Assembly (NCBI GenBank): GCA_025928545.1
Contig: JAICJH010000033.1
Coordinates: 1 to 64,000, forward strand
Reading direction: 5' to 3'
Length of the DNA: 64,000 nucleotides
Origin: Bryobacteraceae bacterium
Lineage (GTDB): Bacteria > Acidobacteriota > Terriglobia > Bryobacterales > Bryobacteraceae
Shown here: piece by piece, positions 27,005 through 35,333 of the stretch
How positions within the stretch are numbered: position 1 is the stretch's first letter
How the letters are laid out: each line of letters starts with the position of its first letter
Translations under genes and position numbers: made by a program
The notes under the pieces: model-generated
Database searches by the model: none
The model's input: the letters and a program-made list of their open reading frames with translations, nothing else
Told to the model about the DNA's origin: nothing

Positions 27005-28971
27005 CGACTGTAACCCAACTCGTCGGCAATCGCCTCCTGGCGCCTTCGCGACAAGCTATCGATCGCGCTGCGGCGAAGTTTCTTTCACTCCAGCACCCCG
27101 ATGGCTACTGGTGCGCGCTGCTCACCGCCGATACCACCCTCGAATCCGACTATATTCTGCTCCAGCTCTGGCTGCACGCACCCGAGCCCGACGGCTCCTG
27201 GAATCCGCAGAGCCGGGGCAAGGTCGTTCGAGCCGCCCAACACATCCTGCGCCAGCAGAATGCCGATGGCGGCTTCCCCATCTACACCAAAGGCCCCAGC
27301 GAAATCAGCGCTTCCGTGAAGGCTTATTTCGCCCTGAAACTCGCCGCTCGTCTCATGCCTGCGGGCGAGATCGATGCGCCGTTAGCACGTCTCCTCGAGC
27401 GCATCCTTACCCTCGGCGGCATTCAGGCCGCCAACAGCTACACCAAGGTCAATCTCAGCCTTTTCGACCTTTACCCCCGCGAAGGCACGCCCAGCATTCC
27501 ACCGGAAATTCTGCTGATTCCCGGCAAAGCCCTCTACCAAATGTCGTCGTGGACCCGCGCTATTATCGTCGCGCTCGCCATCGTTCACGCGCACGATCCC
27601 AAACGCCCCGTCCCCGCCGGCTTCACTCTCCAGGAACTCTTCATCCCAGGCAAGCCTGTCGGCTTCGAAAACACCGACGCCTGGCTCAGCTGGCGCAAAA
27701 CCTTTGTCCATTCCGACCGCATCCTGAAACTTTGGGAGCGCTACGGCTTCGCGCGTATCCGCCGCGATGCCATTCGCAAATGCGAGCACTGGATGCTCGA
27801 GCGCATGAAGCATTCCGAAGGCCTCGGCGCCATCTATCCGCCGATGCAGTACTCCATCATGGCCCTCGACGTTCTCGGCTACGCCAAAGATCATCCCGTG
27901 CGTGTCGAAGCCATCCGGCAGTTTGACAGCCTGATGGTGGATGATGGCGAAAAGCTGTTCTATCAGCCCTGCTTCTCGCCGGTCTGGGATACCGCGATCG
28001 GAGCCTTCGCTCTGGGCGAGGCGCGCTCCGCGAGCCCCACAGCGGTCGGCAAAACAGTGGCCCACACAGCCATGGGCCGCGCGGCGGATTGGATTCAGGC
28101 TCGTGAGATCCGGCGCAAAGGCGACTGGTCCGTAAAACGCCCCGATGTCGAACCTTCCGGCTGGGCCTTTGAATTCGAAAACGACTGGTATCCGGATATC
28201 GACGATACCGCCATGGTGCTGCTCGCAATGCAGTACCTGCCCGCAACCGACCGGCGCGCTCAGGAAGCCACCCGGATGCGCGCTCTCGACTGGCTGCTGG
28301 CCATGCAGTCGAAAGACGGCGGCTGGGCGGCGTTCGACGTGGATAACAACTGGGAGATCCTCAGGCACGTCCCCTTTGCCGACCACAACGCCATGCTCGA
28401 TCCAACCTGTGCCGATATCACCGGCCGCGTCCTCGAAGCGTTGGCTGCGAACGGCCTGGATCGCACCCATCCCGCCTGTCGGCGGGCCATCGATTATCTG
28501 ATTGCTAAACAGGAAGCTGACGGTAGTTGGTATGGCCGGTGGGGCGTCGCCTATCTCTATGGCACCTGCTTTGCCTTGCGCGGCCTGCGCGCCATGGGCG
28601 AAGACGACCACGAACCCCATATCCAGCGCGCCAATGAGTGGATTCGCGCTCTTCAGAATGCGGATGGTGGCTGGGGCGAAAGCTGCGCCAGTTATGATCG
28701 CGACGGCTATGTGGCCGCTGAAAGCACCCCCAGCCAGACCGCGTGGGCGCTCATGGGCCTGATGGCAGGCGGTGACACTTACAGCTCCAGCGTTCAGAAC
28801 GGCCTTCAATACCTGTTGAAGACCCAGCAGGAAGATGGCAACTGGCTGGAAGAACTCGCCACCGGCACTGGCTTCCCCAAAGTCTTCTATCTCAACTACC
28901 ACTACTACCGGCTCTACTTTCCGCTGATGGCCCTCGCTACTTTCGTGAAAGTCGCTGAAGCCGACCGCTAG
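27001..28971 (+). CDS. shc: squalene-hopene cyclase
   Basis: The 656-residue enzyme folds squalene into hopene/hopanol at the inner membrane surface. The protonating acid motif DIDDTA is near residue 401 (family consensus DxDD). Repeated QW motifs that brace the double barrel are seen, such as QNADGGF, QSKDGGWAAFD, QEADGSWYGRWG and QNADGGWGE. The C-terminal FPKVFYLNYHYYRLYFPL is characteristic. It is full length and coupled to ispH by ATGA. The hpnA start follows its stop by five bases. Confidence 0.98.
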   Translation: MTTVTQLVGNRLLAPSRQAIDRAAAKFLSLQHPDGYWCALLTADTTLESDYILLQLWLHAPEPDGSWNPQSRGKVVRAAQHILRQQNADGGFPIYTKGPSEISASVKAYFALKLAARLMPAGEIDAPLARLLERILTLGGIQAANSYTKVNLSLFDLYPREGTPSIPPEILLIPGKALYQMSSWTRAIIVALAIVHAHDPKRPVPAGFTLQELFIPGKPVGFENTDAWLSWRKTFVHSDRILKLWERYGFARIRRDAIRKCEHWMLERMKHSEGLGAIYPPMQYSIMALDVLGYAKDHPVRVEAIRQFDSLMVDDGEKLFYQPCFSPVWDTAIGAFALGEARSASPTAVGKTVAHTAMGRAADWIQAREIRRKGDWSVKRPDVEPSGWAFEFENDWYPDIDDTAMVLLAMQYLPATDRRAQEATRMRALDWLLAMQSKDGGWAAFDVDNNWEILRHVPFADHNAMLDPTCADITGRVLEALAANGLDRTHPACRRAIDYLIAKQEADGSWYGRWGVAYLYGTCFALRGLRAMGEDDHEPHIQRANEWIRALQNADGGWGESCASYDRDGYVAAESTPSQTAWALMGLMAGGDTYSSSVQNGLQYLLKTQQEDGNWLEELATGTGFPKVFYLNYHYYRLYFPLMALATFVKVAEADR

Positions 28972-28976
28972 CTTCC

Positions 28977-29957
28977 TTGAAACCCGCACTCGTTACCGGC
29001 GCGTCCGGATTCGTCGGCTGGCATGTGGCGCGTTTGCTGACGGAACGCGGTCACAAAGTCCGCGCTCTTGTGCGCCGGCCCGGCTCGGTTCCCGAACTCG
29101 ACGTTGAAACTGTCTCCGGTGACCTGCGTGACCCCGCCTCCCTCGAACGCGCCGCCGCGGGCTGCGGACTCGTGTTTCACGTCGCAGCTGATTACCGGCT
29201 CTGGGCGAAGGATTCCCGGGAGATGTATGCGGCGAATGTGGATGGCGTCCGCAATATGCTGACAGCGGCCCGCTCGGCGGGAGTCGAGCGCGTCGTTTAC
29301 ACGAGTACTGTCGGATGCATCGGCGTACCTCACGGCGGAATCGGAGATGAGAACCAGCCCTGTGCGTTGCAGGAAATGGCGGGCGATTACAAGCGTTCGA
29401 AATTTCTCGGCGAACAGGTGGCGCTGGAGTTTGCCCGCGGCGGCTTTCCCGTAGTGATCGTCAACCCGACCGCCCCCATGGGCGATCACGATTTCAAGCC
29501 TACGCCCACCGGACAAATCGTGGTCGATTTCCTCCGCGGCGCCATGCCGGCCTTTATCGATACCGGCCTGAACGTAGTGAACGTGAAGGACGTAGCGTCG
29601 GGACACCTGCTGGCCTGCGAGCGCGGCAAGCCCGGCGAGCGCTATATTCTGGGCTCGGAAAATCTCACGCTTCGCCAGATTCTCGAGCAGTTGGCATCGG
29701 TCAGTGGCCGCAAGGCCCCTACCGTGGAGTTGCCGTACTTCGTAGCCTGGCTGGCCGGAGCCGTGGGAACCGCAATAGCTCAGGTAACGGGAAAACCGCC
29801 CCGAGCTTCCCTCGAATCCGTCCGGATGGCCCGCAAAAAGATGTGGGTATCGCACGAAAAAGCGTCCCGTGAACTCGGCTACAAGCCCGGTCCCGCGCGC
29901 GATGCGCTGGCAGACGCGGTGCGCTGGTTCACGAACCTGCAATCCGACGGGCGATAG
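28977..29957 (+). CDS. hpnA: hopanoid-associated sugar epimerase
   Basis: The 326-residue extended SDR begins at a TTG directly after shc. The Rossmann loop is TGASGFVGWHVARLL, the catalytic YKRSK is near residue 139, and VNVKDVASGHLLACERG near 201 matches the HpnA group. HpnA proteins are found beside hopanoid genes and are thought to act on sugar side chains. The last codons read SDGR and stop; the same 21-base end recurs at the end of the gene ending at 33387. Confidence 0.93.
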   Translation: MKPALVTGASGFVGWHVARLLTERGHKVRALVRRPGSVPELDVETVSGDLRDPASLERAAAGCGLVFHVAADYRLWAKDSREMYAANVDGVRNMLTAARSAGVERVVYTSTVGCIGVPHGGIGDENQPCALQEMAGDYKRSKFLGEQVALEFARGGFPVVIVNPTAPMGDHDFKPTPTGQIVVDFLRGAMPAFIDTGLNVVNVKDVASGHLLACERGKPGERYILGSENLTLRQILEQLASVSGRKAPTVELPYFVAWLAGAVGTAIAQVTGKPPRASLESVRMARKKMWVSHEKASRELGYKPGPARDALADAVRWFTNLQSDGR

Positions 29958-29973
29958 CAATTCCGAACCGCGA

Positions 29974-30023
29974 CTCTCGCGGAATCGCTCTTATCGGCAT
30001 GAATCGCCGTGAATCGGCGGCAA
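29974..30023 (+). repeat. dispersed intergenic repeat, copy 2
   Basis: About 51 bases match copy 3 (from 33477) with roughly six differences, and end in the triple 10-mer core ATCGGCATGA-ATCGCCGTGA-ATCGGCGGCA. A separate 21-base left arm at 29943-29963, covering the last codons of hpnA, matches 33373-33393 with one difference. Together they flank the two exported-protein genes as direct repeats. Confidence 0.8.
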
Positions 30024-30033
30024 TAAATATTGC

Positions 30034-30069
30034 TTGACACCAAGTGTAACAAGGTTCATAGTACACTTG
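30034..30069 (+). promoter_or_regulatory. sigma-70 promoter overlapped by a palindrome
   Basis: TTGACA at 30034-30039 and CATAGT at 30057-30062 are spaced by 17 bases. A perfect inverted repeat, CAAGTGTA at 30041-30048 and TACACTTG at 30062-30069, covers the spacer and the start point. The predicted transcription start falls on the GTG at 30069, so the message would be leaderless. Operators of the GTGTA-N-TACAC type are known for YtrA-like GntR repressors; the regulator here is not identified. Confidence 0.7.
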
Positions 30070-31730
30070 TGCTTCCGTCGAAATTATTAATAGCTTTCCT
30101 GTCGCTTACCGGCGCGCTCGCCGCTCAGACAGCGAGTGTGGAAGGTGTGGTGGTCAATCATCTGACCGGCCAGCCGCTGAGCGACGTCCACGTGCGTGTT
30201 CTTACGGGCGATATCGCCACTGTCAGCGTGGAACGCGTCTATGGTGCAACGAGCGACCGCACCGGGCATTTCTCCGTTTCCGCTGTGACCCCGGGGCTGT
30301 ATCTGGTTGTGCCGGAACGCACCGGCTTCGTTTTCATGCGCTCCGCCGGGCCTATACCCGCAACGGTCCTGGCGCTCAGGGCGGGCCAGAAAATGACTGG
30401 TCTGAAAGTGGAAATGACGCCTGTCGGTTTCGTTTCCGGGCACGTCGTCGACGATGCCGGAGATCCCGTCCCCGGAGCTTCCCTTCAGCTTCGGGCAGCA
30501 CCGCCCGACACCGACTTTGTAAATCCCTTCGCAATTCCGCTGCCTAACTATACCGACGATCGCGGCGGATTTCACATTGTGGTTCCTCCCGGTAACTACT
30601 TTTTACAGGCGATGCCGCGCAACTTCGGCGCGCCGGGGCCAGCCGGGCCATATGTCGCCACCTGGTACCCGAGCGCCGACAGTCAAGCCCAGGCGTCGGC
30701 GGTCGAGGTGAAACCGGGTGTCGACGTAACACTCGAGATTCGGCTGACGCACTCCCGGCCCTCCGCGCTCGGCGCCACCGCACCGACGTTGTCGATCAGT
30801 GGCTTATTGACGGGACTTGGTGGTTCAGCCGCCGGGAATCTCAATCGGGGGCCCGCCGTCGTCACTTTGCTCGGCCGCACAAACCTCGGTACGATGCAGG
30901 CCTTTCGGGGGGCTTCGGTGGATCCAACCGGCAAATTTGTAATGCGTGGTTTGCCGCCGGGAGCTTACCGGTTATTTGCCGTGTACCAGCCCGGAAAACT
31001 CCGCAGCCAAACGCTCGACGTACAACTTACAGGCGCCGACCTAAGCAACCTGCAACTGAATCTGGTGCCGGGTGAAGATCTTGCGGGCTCTCTTGAGGTC
31101 GTCGGGGCCGCAGGGAACGTCGCTCCGGCCCCCAAATTCTCAGTAAAACTGGAATCGACCGAGCCCGGCGATCAGAGCACTCAGGAGACGACCGCGGCCC
31201 AGGTGGGAAAGGACGGATCCTTCCGCATTCCTGCCGTTTTCCCCGGCCGCTATCGTCTCCGCGTCGAGCCACTGCCCGACGGAGCCTTCCTCCGCTCCGT
31301 GACTCTGGACGGTGCCGCGGTGGACGATACCGGCTTCGACTTGTCGCAGGGCGGCGCCTCCACCCGGCTGAAAATCGTCGTCAGCCGCAACGCCATTCAG
31401 GTGTCCGGTAATGTGCTGGACCGTGATGGCGCGCCGCTGAAGAGTCCGCTTGCGGCCGTGCTGGTCTGGAAGGATGCCAAACAGGTCCGGCCCGATTACA
31501 ACGCCGTGGCAGGCAGCCGGTACACCCTCAGGGACTTGCGCCCTGGAAAATACCGGCTGCTGGCAGTGGATGCATTCGACTTCACGAATCTGGCCGGGGC
31601 CAGCGACCCGGATGAGTTCGCGAAAGCGTTGCTGCCCGCCGCCGAGGAGATTGAGGTCGCAGAAGGCGTCCGGATGGTGAAAGATCTGAAGGTGGTCGCG
31701 AAGGAGGACATCAATGTCCGGCCCAAATAA
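30069..31730 (+). CDS. exported carboxypeptidase-regulatory-like protein 1
   Basis: I start this protein at the GTG at 30069, since the longer reading to 30030 contains the promoter. The resulting 553-residue protein opens with a clean signal peptide (LPSKLLIAFLSLTGALAAQ). The mature part is a string of transthyretin-like beta domains with repeated turns such as GQPLSDVHVRV, DDAGDPVPGASLQL and GLPPGAYRLF, the pattern of CarboxypepD_reg domains. Such proteins are exported in large numbers by Solibacter-like bacteria, with unknown function. It overlaps the next gene by 17 bases. Confidence 0.85.
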   Translation: MLPSKLLIAFLSLTGALAAQTASVEGVVVNHLTGQPLSDVHVRVLTGDIATVSVERVYGATSDRTGHFSVSAVTPGLYLVVPERTGFVFMRSAGPIPATVLALRAGQKMTGLKVEMTPVGFVSGHVVDDAGDPVPGASLQLRAAPPDTDFVNPFAIPLPNYTDDRGGFHIVVPPGNYFLQAMPRNFGAPGPAGPYVATWYPSADSQAQASAVEVKPGVDVTLEIRLTHSRPSALGATAPTLSISGLLTGLGGSAAGNLNRGPAVVTLLGRTNLGTMQAFRGASVDPTGKFVMRGLPPGAYRLFAVYQPGKLRSQTLDVQLTGADLSNLQLNLVPGEDLAGSLEVVGAAGNVAPAPKFSVKLESTEPGDQSTQETTAAQVGKDGSFRIPAVFPGRYRLRVEPLPDGAFLRSVTLDGAAVDDTGFDLSQGGASTRLKIVVSRNAIQVSGNVLDRDGAPLKSPLAAVLVWKDAKQVRPDYNAVAGSRYTLRDLRPGKYRLLAVDAFDFTNLAGASDPDEFAKALLPAAEEIEVAEGVRMVKDLKVVAKEDINVRPK

Positions 31731-33387
31731 TAAACAGCTCGCACGCATACTCGTTCGCATACAGGTACTAAGTCTGGCCGCCGCCGCGGTCGTTGTCGCC
31801 CAGCCTCAGCCTCAACCGCAGTCGCCTCCCGCCGGAAATGGTTCGATATCCGGCTCGGTCTCCAATTCAGTTACGGGTGTGCCTTTGCCGCGCGTGCATG
31901 TTTCCGTGATCGTCCTGAGTAATACGAGCGCACAATCTTTCGCCGCGCTGACCGATGCCGAGGGTAAATTCGCCATCGGGAAGCTGCCGCCGGGCCGGTT
32001 CATCGTCAATGTGGACCGCGCCGGCTTTGTGGCGCCGCCGAACGGTAACCGCCTGTCCGATTCGCAGCTGCGCCCGGATGAGAAGAAAGAGGATGTGAAG
32101 CTGACGCTCACCCCCACCGGGGCAATCTCCGGACGCGTACTCAATGCCGGTGGCGGAGAAGTACAGGGAGCGATTGTCTCGCTGGATGGCGCTCCATTTG
32201 GTATCAACCCCGCGACCACCGATGAGAAGGGGCAGTTCCGAATCACTGGCGTGCCGCCGGGGCGGTATCGGGTGCTGGCCAATCCGGCCGTAATGCCATT
32301 CCCGCCGGAGATCCGGACCGATGGCACCGAGGAGGTCCACTACGCCCGCACTTACTATCCCGATGCGCTCACCGTAAAGGCCGGCCAACGCGTGGAGGTG
32401 GTGGCCGGCTCGGAGGTGAAAGGCATCGACGTCCGCCTGGTCCGCACCCCGATCGTCACGCTGAGCGGCAAAGTGCTGGATGGGCCCGCGGGCGGTAAGA
32501 TTTTGGTGCGCGCGATGGCGAGCGCGGCAGCCGGCGGCGTCGTTCAGCAGGCGAACAACGTGAAGGCGGACGGTTCGTTCCAGATCTGGCAACTCGATCC
32601 CGGGAAATACACTGTCGTCGCGATGAGCTCGCCGTCGGGTGGGGGCTCACAGCAAGGCCTGCAATCGGTGCCGGTGGAAATTGACGTGGCAGGTGCGGAC
32701 ATCCGGAATATCGAACTCCGCATGATTCAGCCATTTGACCTCACCGCCAGACTTGGTTTTGAAGATGCAAAAGCGCGCGAACGCCCGGCCATTCAGACTC
32801 CCAGGGGACAGGGACAGCAGCCGCCGGCCCCGCGCCGCATGATTCTGCGGCCGGAAGGACAAACCTTCATCAACAGTCCGTCCATGTTCCAGAGCGTCGA
32901 AATTGGCGACGACGATTCGTTTACCCTGGAGAGGCTCCAGCCCGGCCGATACCGGTTGAACTCGACGTGGGGCCCATACATAAAATCGGTGAGAGTCGCC
33001 GGCAGGGAAACGGAAGGCGACATCCTCGATCTCCGCAACGGGCCCGCCGGCGACGTCACGATAACGGTTGCGTCCGTGACGGGCGAAGTCTCCGGAGTGG
33101 TGACCGATTCGATCGGGCCCGCGGCGGGTGTGCGAGTTGTCTTGATCGGGGAGGGCAGCGGCGGGCGTCTCCCGGTCGCCACCATGTCTGCCGCCGATGG
33201 CGCATACAAGTTCGCCGCGGTTCCGCCGGGTAAATACAGGATGATCGCTGGCGACCCTGAGATCGTGAATCAATTCCGGCCAGGCATGGATACGGATGAA
33301 CTCGCCGACATCACGGAAAATATCCAGGTTTACGCGGGCGACAAGCTCACAAAAGCACTCAAAAAGCGAGTGTCCGACGGGCGATAG
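31714..33387 (+). CDS. exported carboxypeptidase-regulatory-like protein 2
   Basis: This 557-residue protein starts at an ATG preceded by AAGGAGG and has a signal sequence followed by a glutamine-proline stretch (QPQPQPQSPP). At least four transthyretin-like beta domains follow, with repeated GKLPPGRFIVNVDR, GVPPGRYRVLANP, LQPGRYRLNSTW and AVPPGKYRMIAGDP elements. It overlaps the upstream paralogue and is probably made with it. Its last four codons, SDGR, are identical in DNA to the end of hpnA, which suggests its 3-prime end was captured from a duplicated boundary. Confidence 0.85.
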   Translation: MSGPNNKQLARILVRIQVLSLAAAAVVVAQPQPQPQSPPAGNGSISGSVSNSVTGVPLPRVHVSVIVLSNTSAQSFAALTDAEGKFAIGKLPPGRFIVNVDRAGFVAPPNGNRLSDSQLRPDEKKEDVKLTLTPTGAISGRVLNAGGGEVQGAIVSLDGAPFGINPATTDEKGQFRITGVPPGRYRVLANPAVMPFPPEIRTDGTEEVHYARTYYPDALTVKAGQRVEVVAGSEVKGIDVRLVRTPIVTLSGKVLDGPAGGKILVRAMASAAAGGVVQQANNVKADGSFQIWQLDPGKYTVVAMSSPSGGGSQQGLQSVPVEIDVAGADIRNIELRMIQPFDLTARLGFEDAKARERPAIQTPRGQGQQPPAPRRMILRPEGQTFINSPSMFQSVEIGDDDSFTLERLQPGRYRLNSTWGPYIKSVRVAGRETEGDILDLRNGPAGDVTITVASVTGEVSGVVTDSIGPAAGVRVVLIGEGSGGRLPVATMSAADGAYKFAAVPPGKYRMIAGDPEIVNQFRPGMDTDELADITENIQVYAGDKLTKALKKRVSDGR

Positions 33388-33476
33388 CAGTTCATTCTCA
33401 CCCGCGACGGCAACAAAGCGCTTGCCATGTCCGCCACCCGCGCTAAAATCAAGAAATCATTCACTTCCCTGGAACA

Positions 33477-33529
33477 CTCTCACGGAATCGCTCCTATCGG
33501 CGTGAGTCGGCGTGAATCGGCGGCCATTA
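33477..33529 (+). repeat. dispersed intergenic repeat, copy 3
   Basis: This copy matches copy 2 over about 51 bases and ends one base before the hpnG ATG at 33530. Its left arm (33373-33393) lies 84 bases upstream, separated by DNA not present in copy 2. The core has three 10-mers of the type ATCGGCGTGA. Confidence 0.8.
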
Positions 33530-34228
33530 ATGCGACCCCTGCTGTTTATCGCCTCCGATCGCCGCGAGCTCGAACCCTGGGTTGCTCATTGGAACCACGC
33601 CGCCCCTTCCAACGCCGCTGTCCATTGGGCGCGCACAGGCACATGGCGTGATCGCGGTGTAATCGCCCTCGCCAATGGCGTCGGAGCCCCCCGTGCAGCC
33701 GCCGCTGTCCAGACTGCCCGCACCCTCGCGCCGGAATTCGCCGGAATCTGTAGCATCGGCACTGCCGGGGCGCTCGACCCATCCCTCGCGATCGCCGAAA
33801 TCGTTGTGGCCTCCGCCGTAACCGATGGCGTCACAACCTGGCCCGCCCTCGATCCCCACGGAGCAGCCGCCCGCTCCGGACTCGTCCGCACTAGCCCTCA
33901 TATTGCCCGCACCGCCAACGAAAAAAAGAATCTTGGCAGCGGAGGGGCCATCATAGTAGAAATGGAAGCGGCGGGGTTAGCTCACGCCGCGAAGGAATTG
34001 GCCGTACCTTTCTACTGCATTCGCGTCGTTAGTGATGGGGCAAATGAGACATTTAATATCGATTTTGAGCAATTCCTTACGCCGGACGGACGGTTCAACG
34101 TGCCAAGCTTAATGATGAACGCATTAGCGCACCCTGTCAGAGATTTTTCAGAACTGCTTAGACTACAGCGGCGAACTTCCGCTGCCGCCAAACAGCTGGG
34201 GAATTTTCTGGCCACTTGCGATTTTTAA
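33530..34228 (+). CDS. hpnG: hopanoid-associated nucleoside phosphorylase
   Basis: I start at the ATG at 33530, giving 232 residues; an earlier GTG lies inside the repeat. The fold is that of the purine nucleoside phosphorylase/MTA-SAH nucleosidase superfamily: SIGTAGALDPSLAIAEIVVA near residue 75 and VEMEAAGLAHAA with the RVVSDGANE active-site segment near 145-172. HpnG removes adenine from adenosylhopane to give ribosylhopane. Family level is clear; HpnG identity relies on the neighbours shc, hpnA, hpnC and hpnD. The radical SAM partner hpnH is not in this window. Confidence 0.85.
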   Translation: MRPLLFIASDRRELEPWVAHWNHAAPSNAAVHWARTGTWRDRGVIALANGVGAPRAAAAVQTARTLAPEFAGICSIGTAGALDPSLAIAEIVVASAVTDGVTTWPALDPHGAAARSGLVRTSPHIARTANEKKNLGSGGAIIVEMEAAGLAHAAKELAVPFYCIRVVSDGANETFNIDFEQFLTPDGRFNVPSLMMNALAHPVRDFSELLRLQRRTSAAAKQLGNFLATCDF

Positions 34229-34229
34229 A

Positions 34230-35333
34230 ATGACTGATCCTGTTCCCGATAATATGCGCGCCGCCGTTTACCGTGGCGCAAGCGTCGTCACTGTCGACGA
34301 AGTTCATACCCCGGCAATTGGTCCCGGCGAAATTCTGATCAAAGTGGAAGCCTGCGGTGTTTGCCACACCGACCTGAAAAAGATCGAGTACAACTTGCTC
34401 GATCCACCGCGCATCTTCGGCCATGAAACCGCCGGCACTGTTGCCGCGGTAGGTTCAGCCGTCACCCGATATCAACCCGGTGACCGGGTCATTGTTTTTC
34501 ATCACATCCCCTGCGGCACCTGTTTCTACTGCGAACGGAAACTCTACGCCCAATGTCCGGTTTACAAGAAGGTTGGGGTTACGGCAGGCTTCGAGCCGGC
34601 CGGAGGCGGGTTTGCCCAGTACGTGCGGGTTATGGATTGGATCGCCGCGCGCGGAGTCGAAAAGATCCCGGAAGGCGTCTCTTTCGAAGTAGCCTCCTTT
34701 GTTGAGCCGGTCAATACCTGCCTCAAAGCGGTCGAGCAATGTGATCCCCAGCCACATGACGTTGTGCTGGTGCAGGGTCAGGGGCCGATCGGTTTGATCT
34801 TCACGATGCTCCTCAAACTGCGAGGCTGCACAGTTGTAACAACCGATACAATTGCCTCCCGACGTGCCTTGTCTATCCAATGTGGAGCGTCGTTTGCGCT
34901 CGATCCCCGGGTGGAGGATGTTGCCGCGCGCCTTCGCAGCCTGACCGGCGGACGCGGGGCTGATATGGTATTTGTGGCCACAGCAGCCAAAGGCTTGGCC
35001 GAAGAGGCGATACGGTCCACGCGCCCTGGAGCCAGGATCATGTTGTTCGCGCAGACATCGGATAAAGAAAGAATTGAGCTCTCCGGCGCCAGTATCTGTG
35101 TCGGCGAAAGGTCGCTGCTTGGTTCCTATAGCGCTTCAGTTGAGTTACAGGCAGAATCTGCACGCTTAGTATTTAGCGGCGACCTGCCTGTGAACCTGTT
35201 GATATCTCACCGCGTACCCCTTGATAAGATTGAATTTGCGTTTCGGCTCGCCACGCACCCCGGCGAGTTTCCGGGGGAGAACCCGTTGAAAATTATCGTC
35301 CGACCACAGGAGCTTGCAAGTTGCGCGCTATAA
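34230..35333 (+). CDS. zinc-dependent dehydrogenase 1 of the hopanoid operon
   Basis: The 367-residue medium-chain dehydrogenase has the catalytic zinc residues in CGVCHTD near residue 38 and FGHETAG near 60, and the four structural-zinc cysteines in CGTCFYCERKLYAQC near residue 92. The NAD-binding loop is GQGPIGLIF near 174. It resembles sorbitol/threonine dehydrogenases that act on polyols. It begins one base after the hpnG stop and overlaps the next dehydrogenase by 13 bases. In this operon it could act on a hopanoid side chain; that is inference. Confidence 0.92.
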   Translation: MTDPVPDNMRAAVYRGASVVTVDEVHTPAIGPGEILIKVEACGVCHTDLKKIEYNLLDPPRIFGHETAGTVAAVGSAVTRYQPGDRVIVFHHIPCGTCFYCERKLYAQCPVYKKVGVTAGFEPAGGGFAQYVRVMDWIAARGVEKIPEGVSFEVASFVEPVNTCLKAVEQCDPQPHDVVLVQGQGPIGLIFTMLLKLRGCTVVTTDTIASRRALSIQCGASFALDPRVEDVAARLRSLTGGRGADMVFVATAAKGLAEEAIRSTRPGARIMLFAQTSDKERIELSGASICVGERSLLGSYSASVELQAESARLVFSGDLPVNLLISHRVPLDKIEFAFRLATHPGEFPGENPLKIIVRPQELASCAL

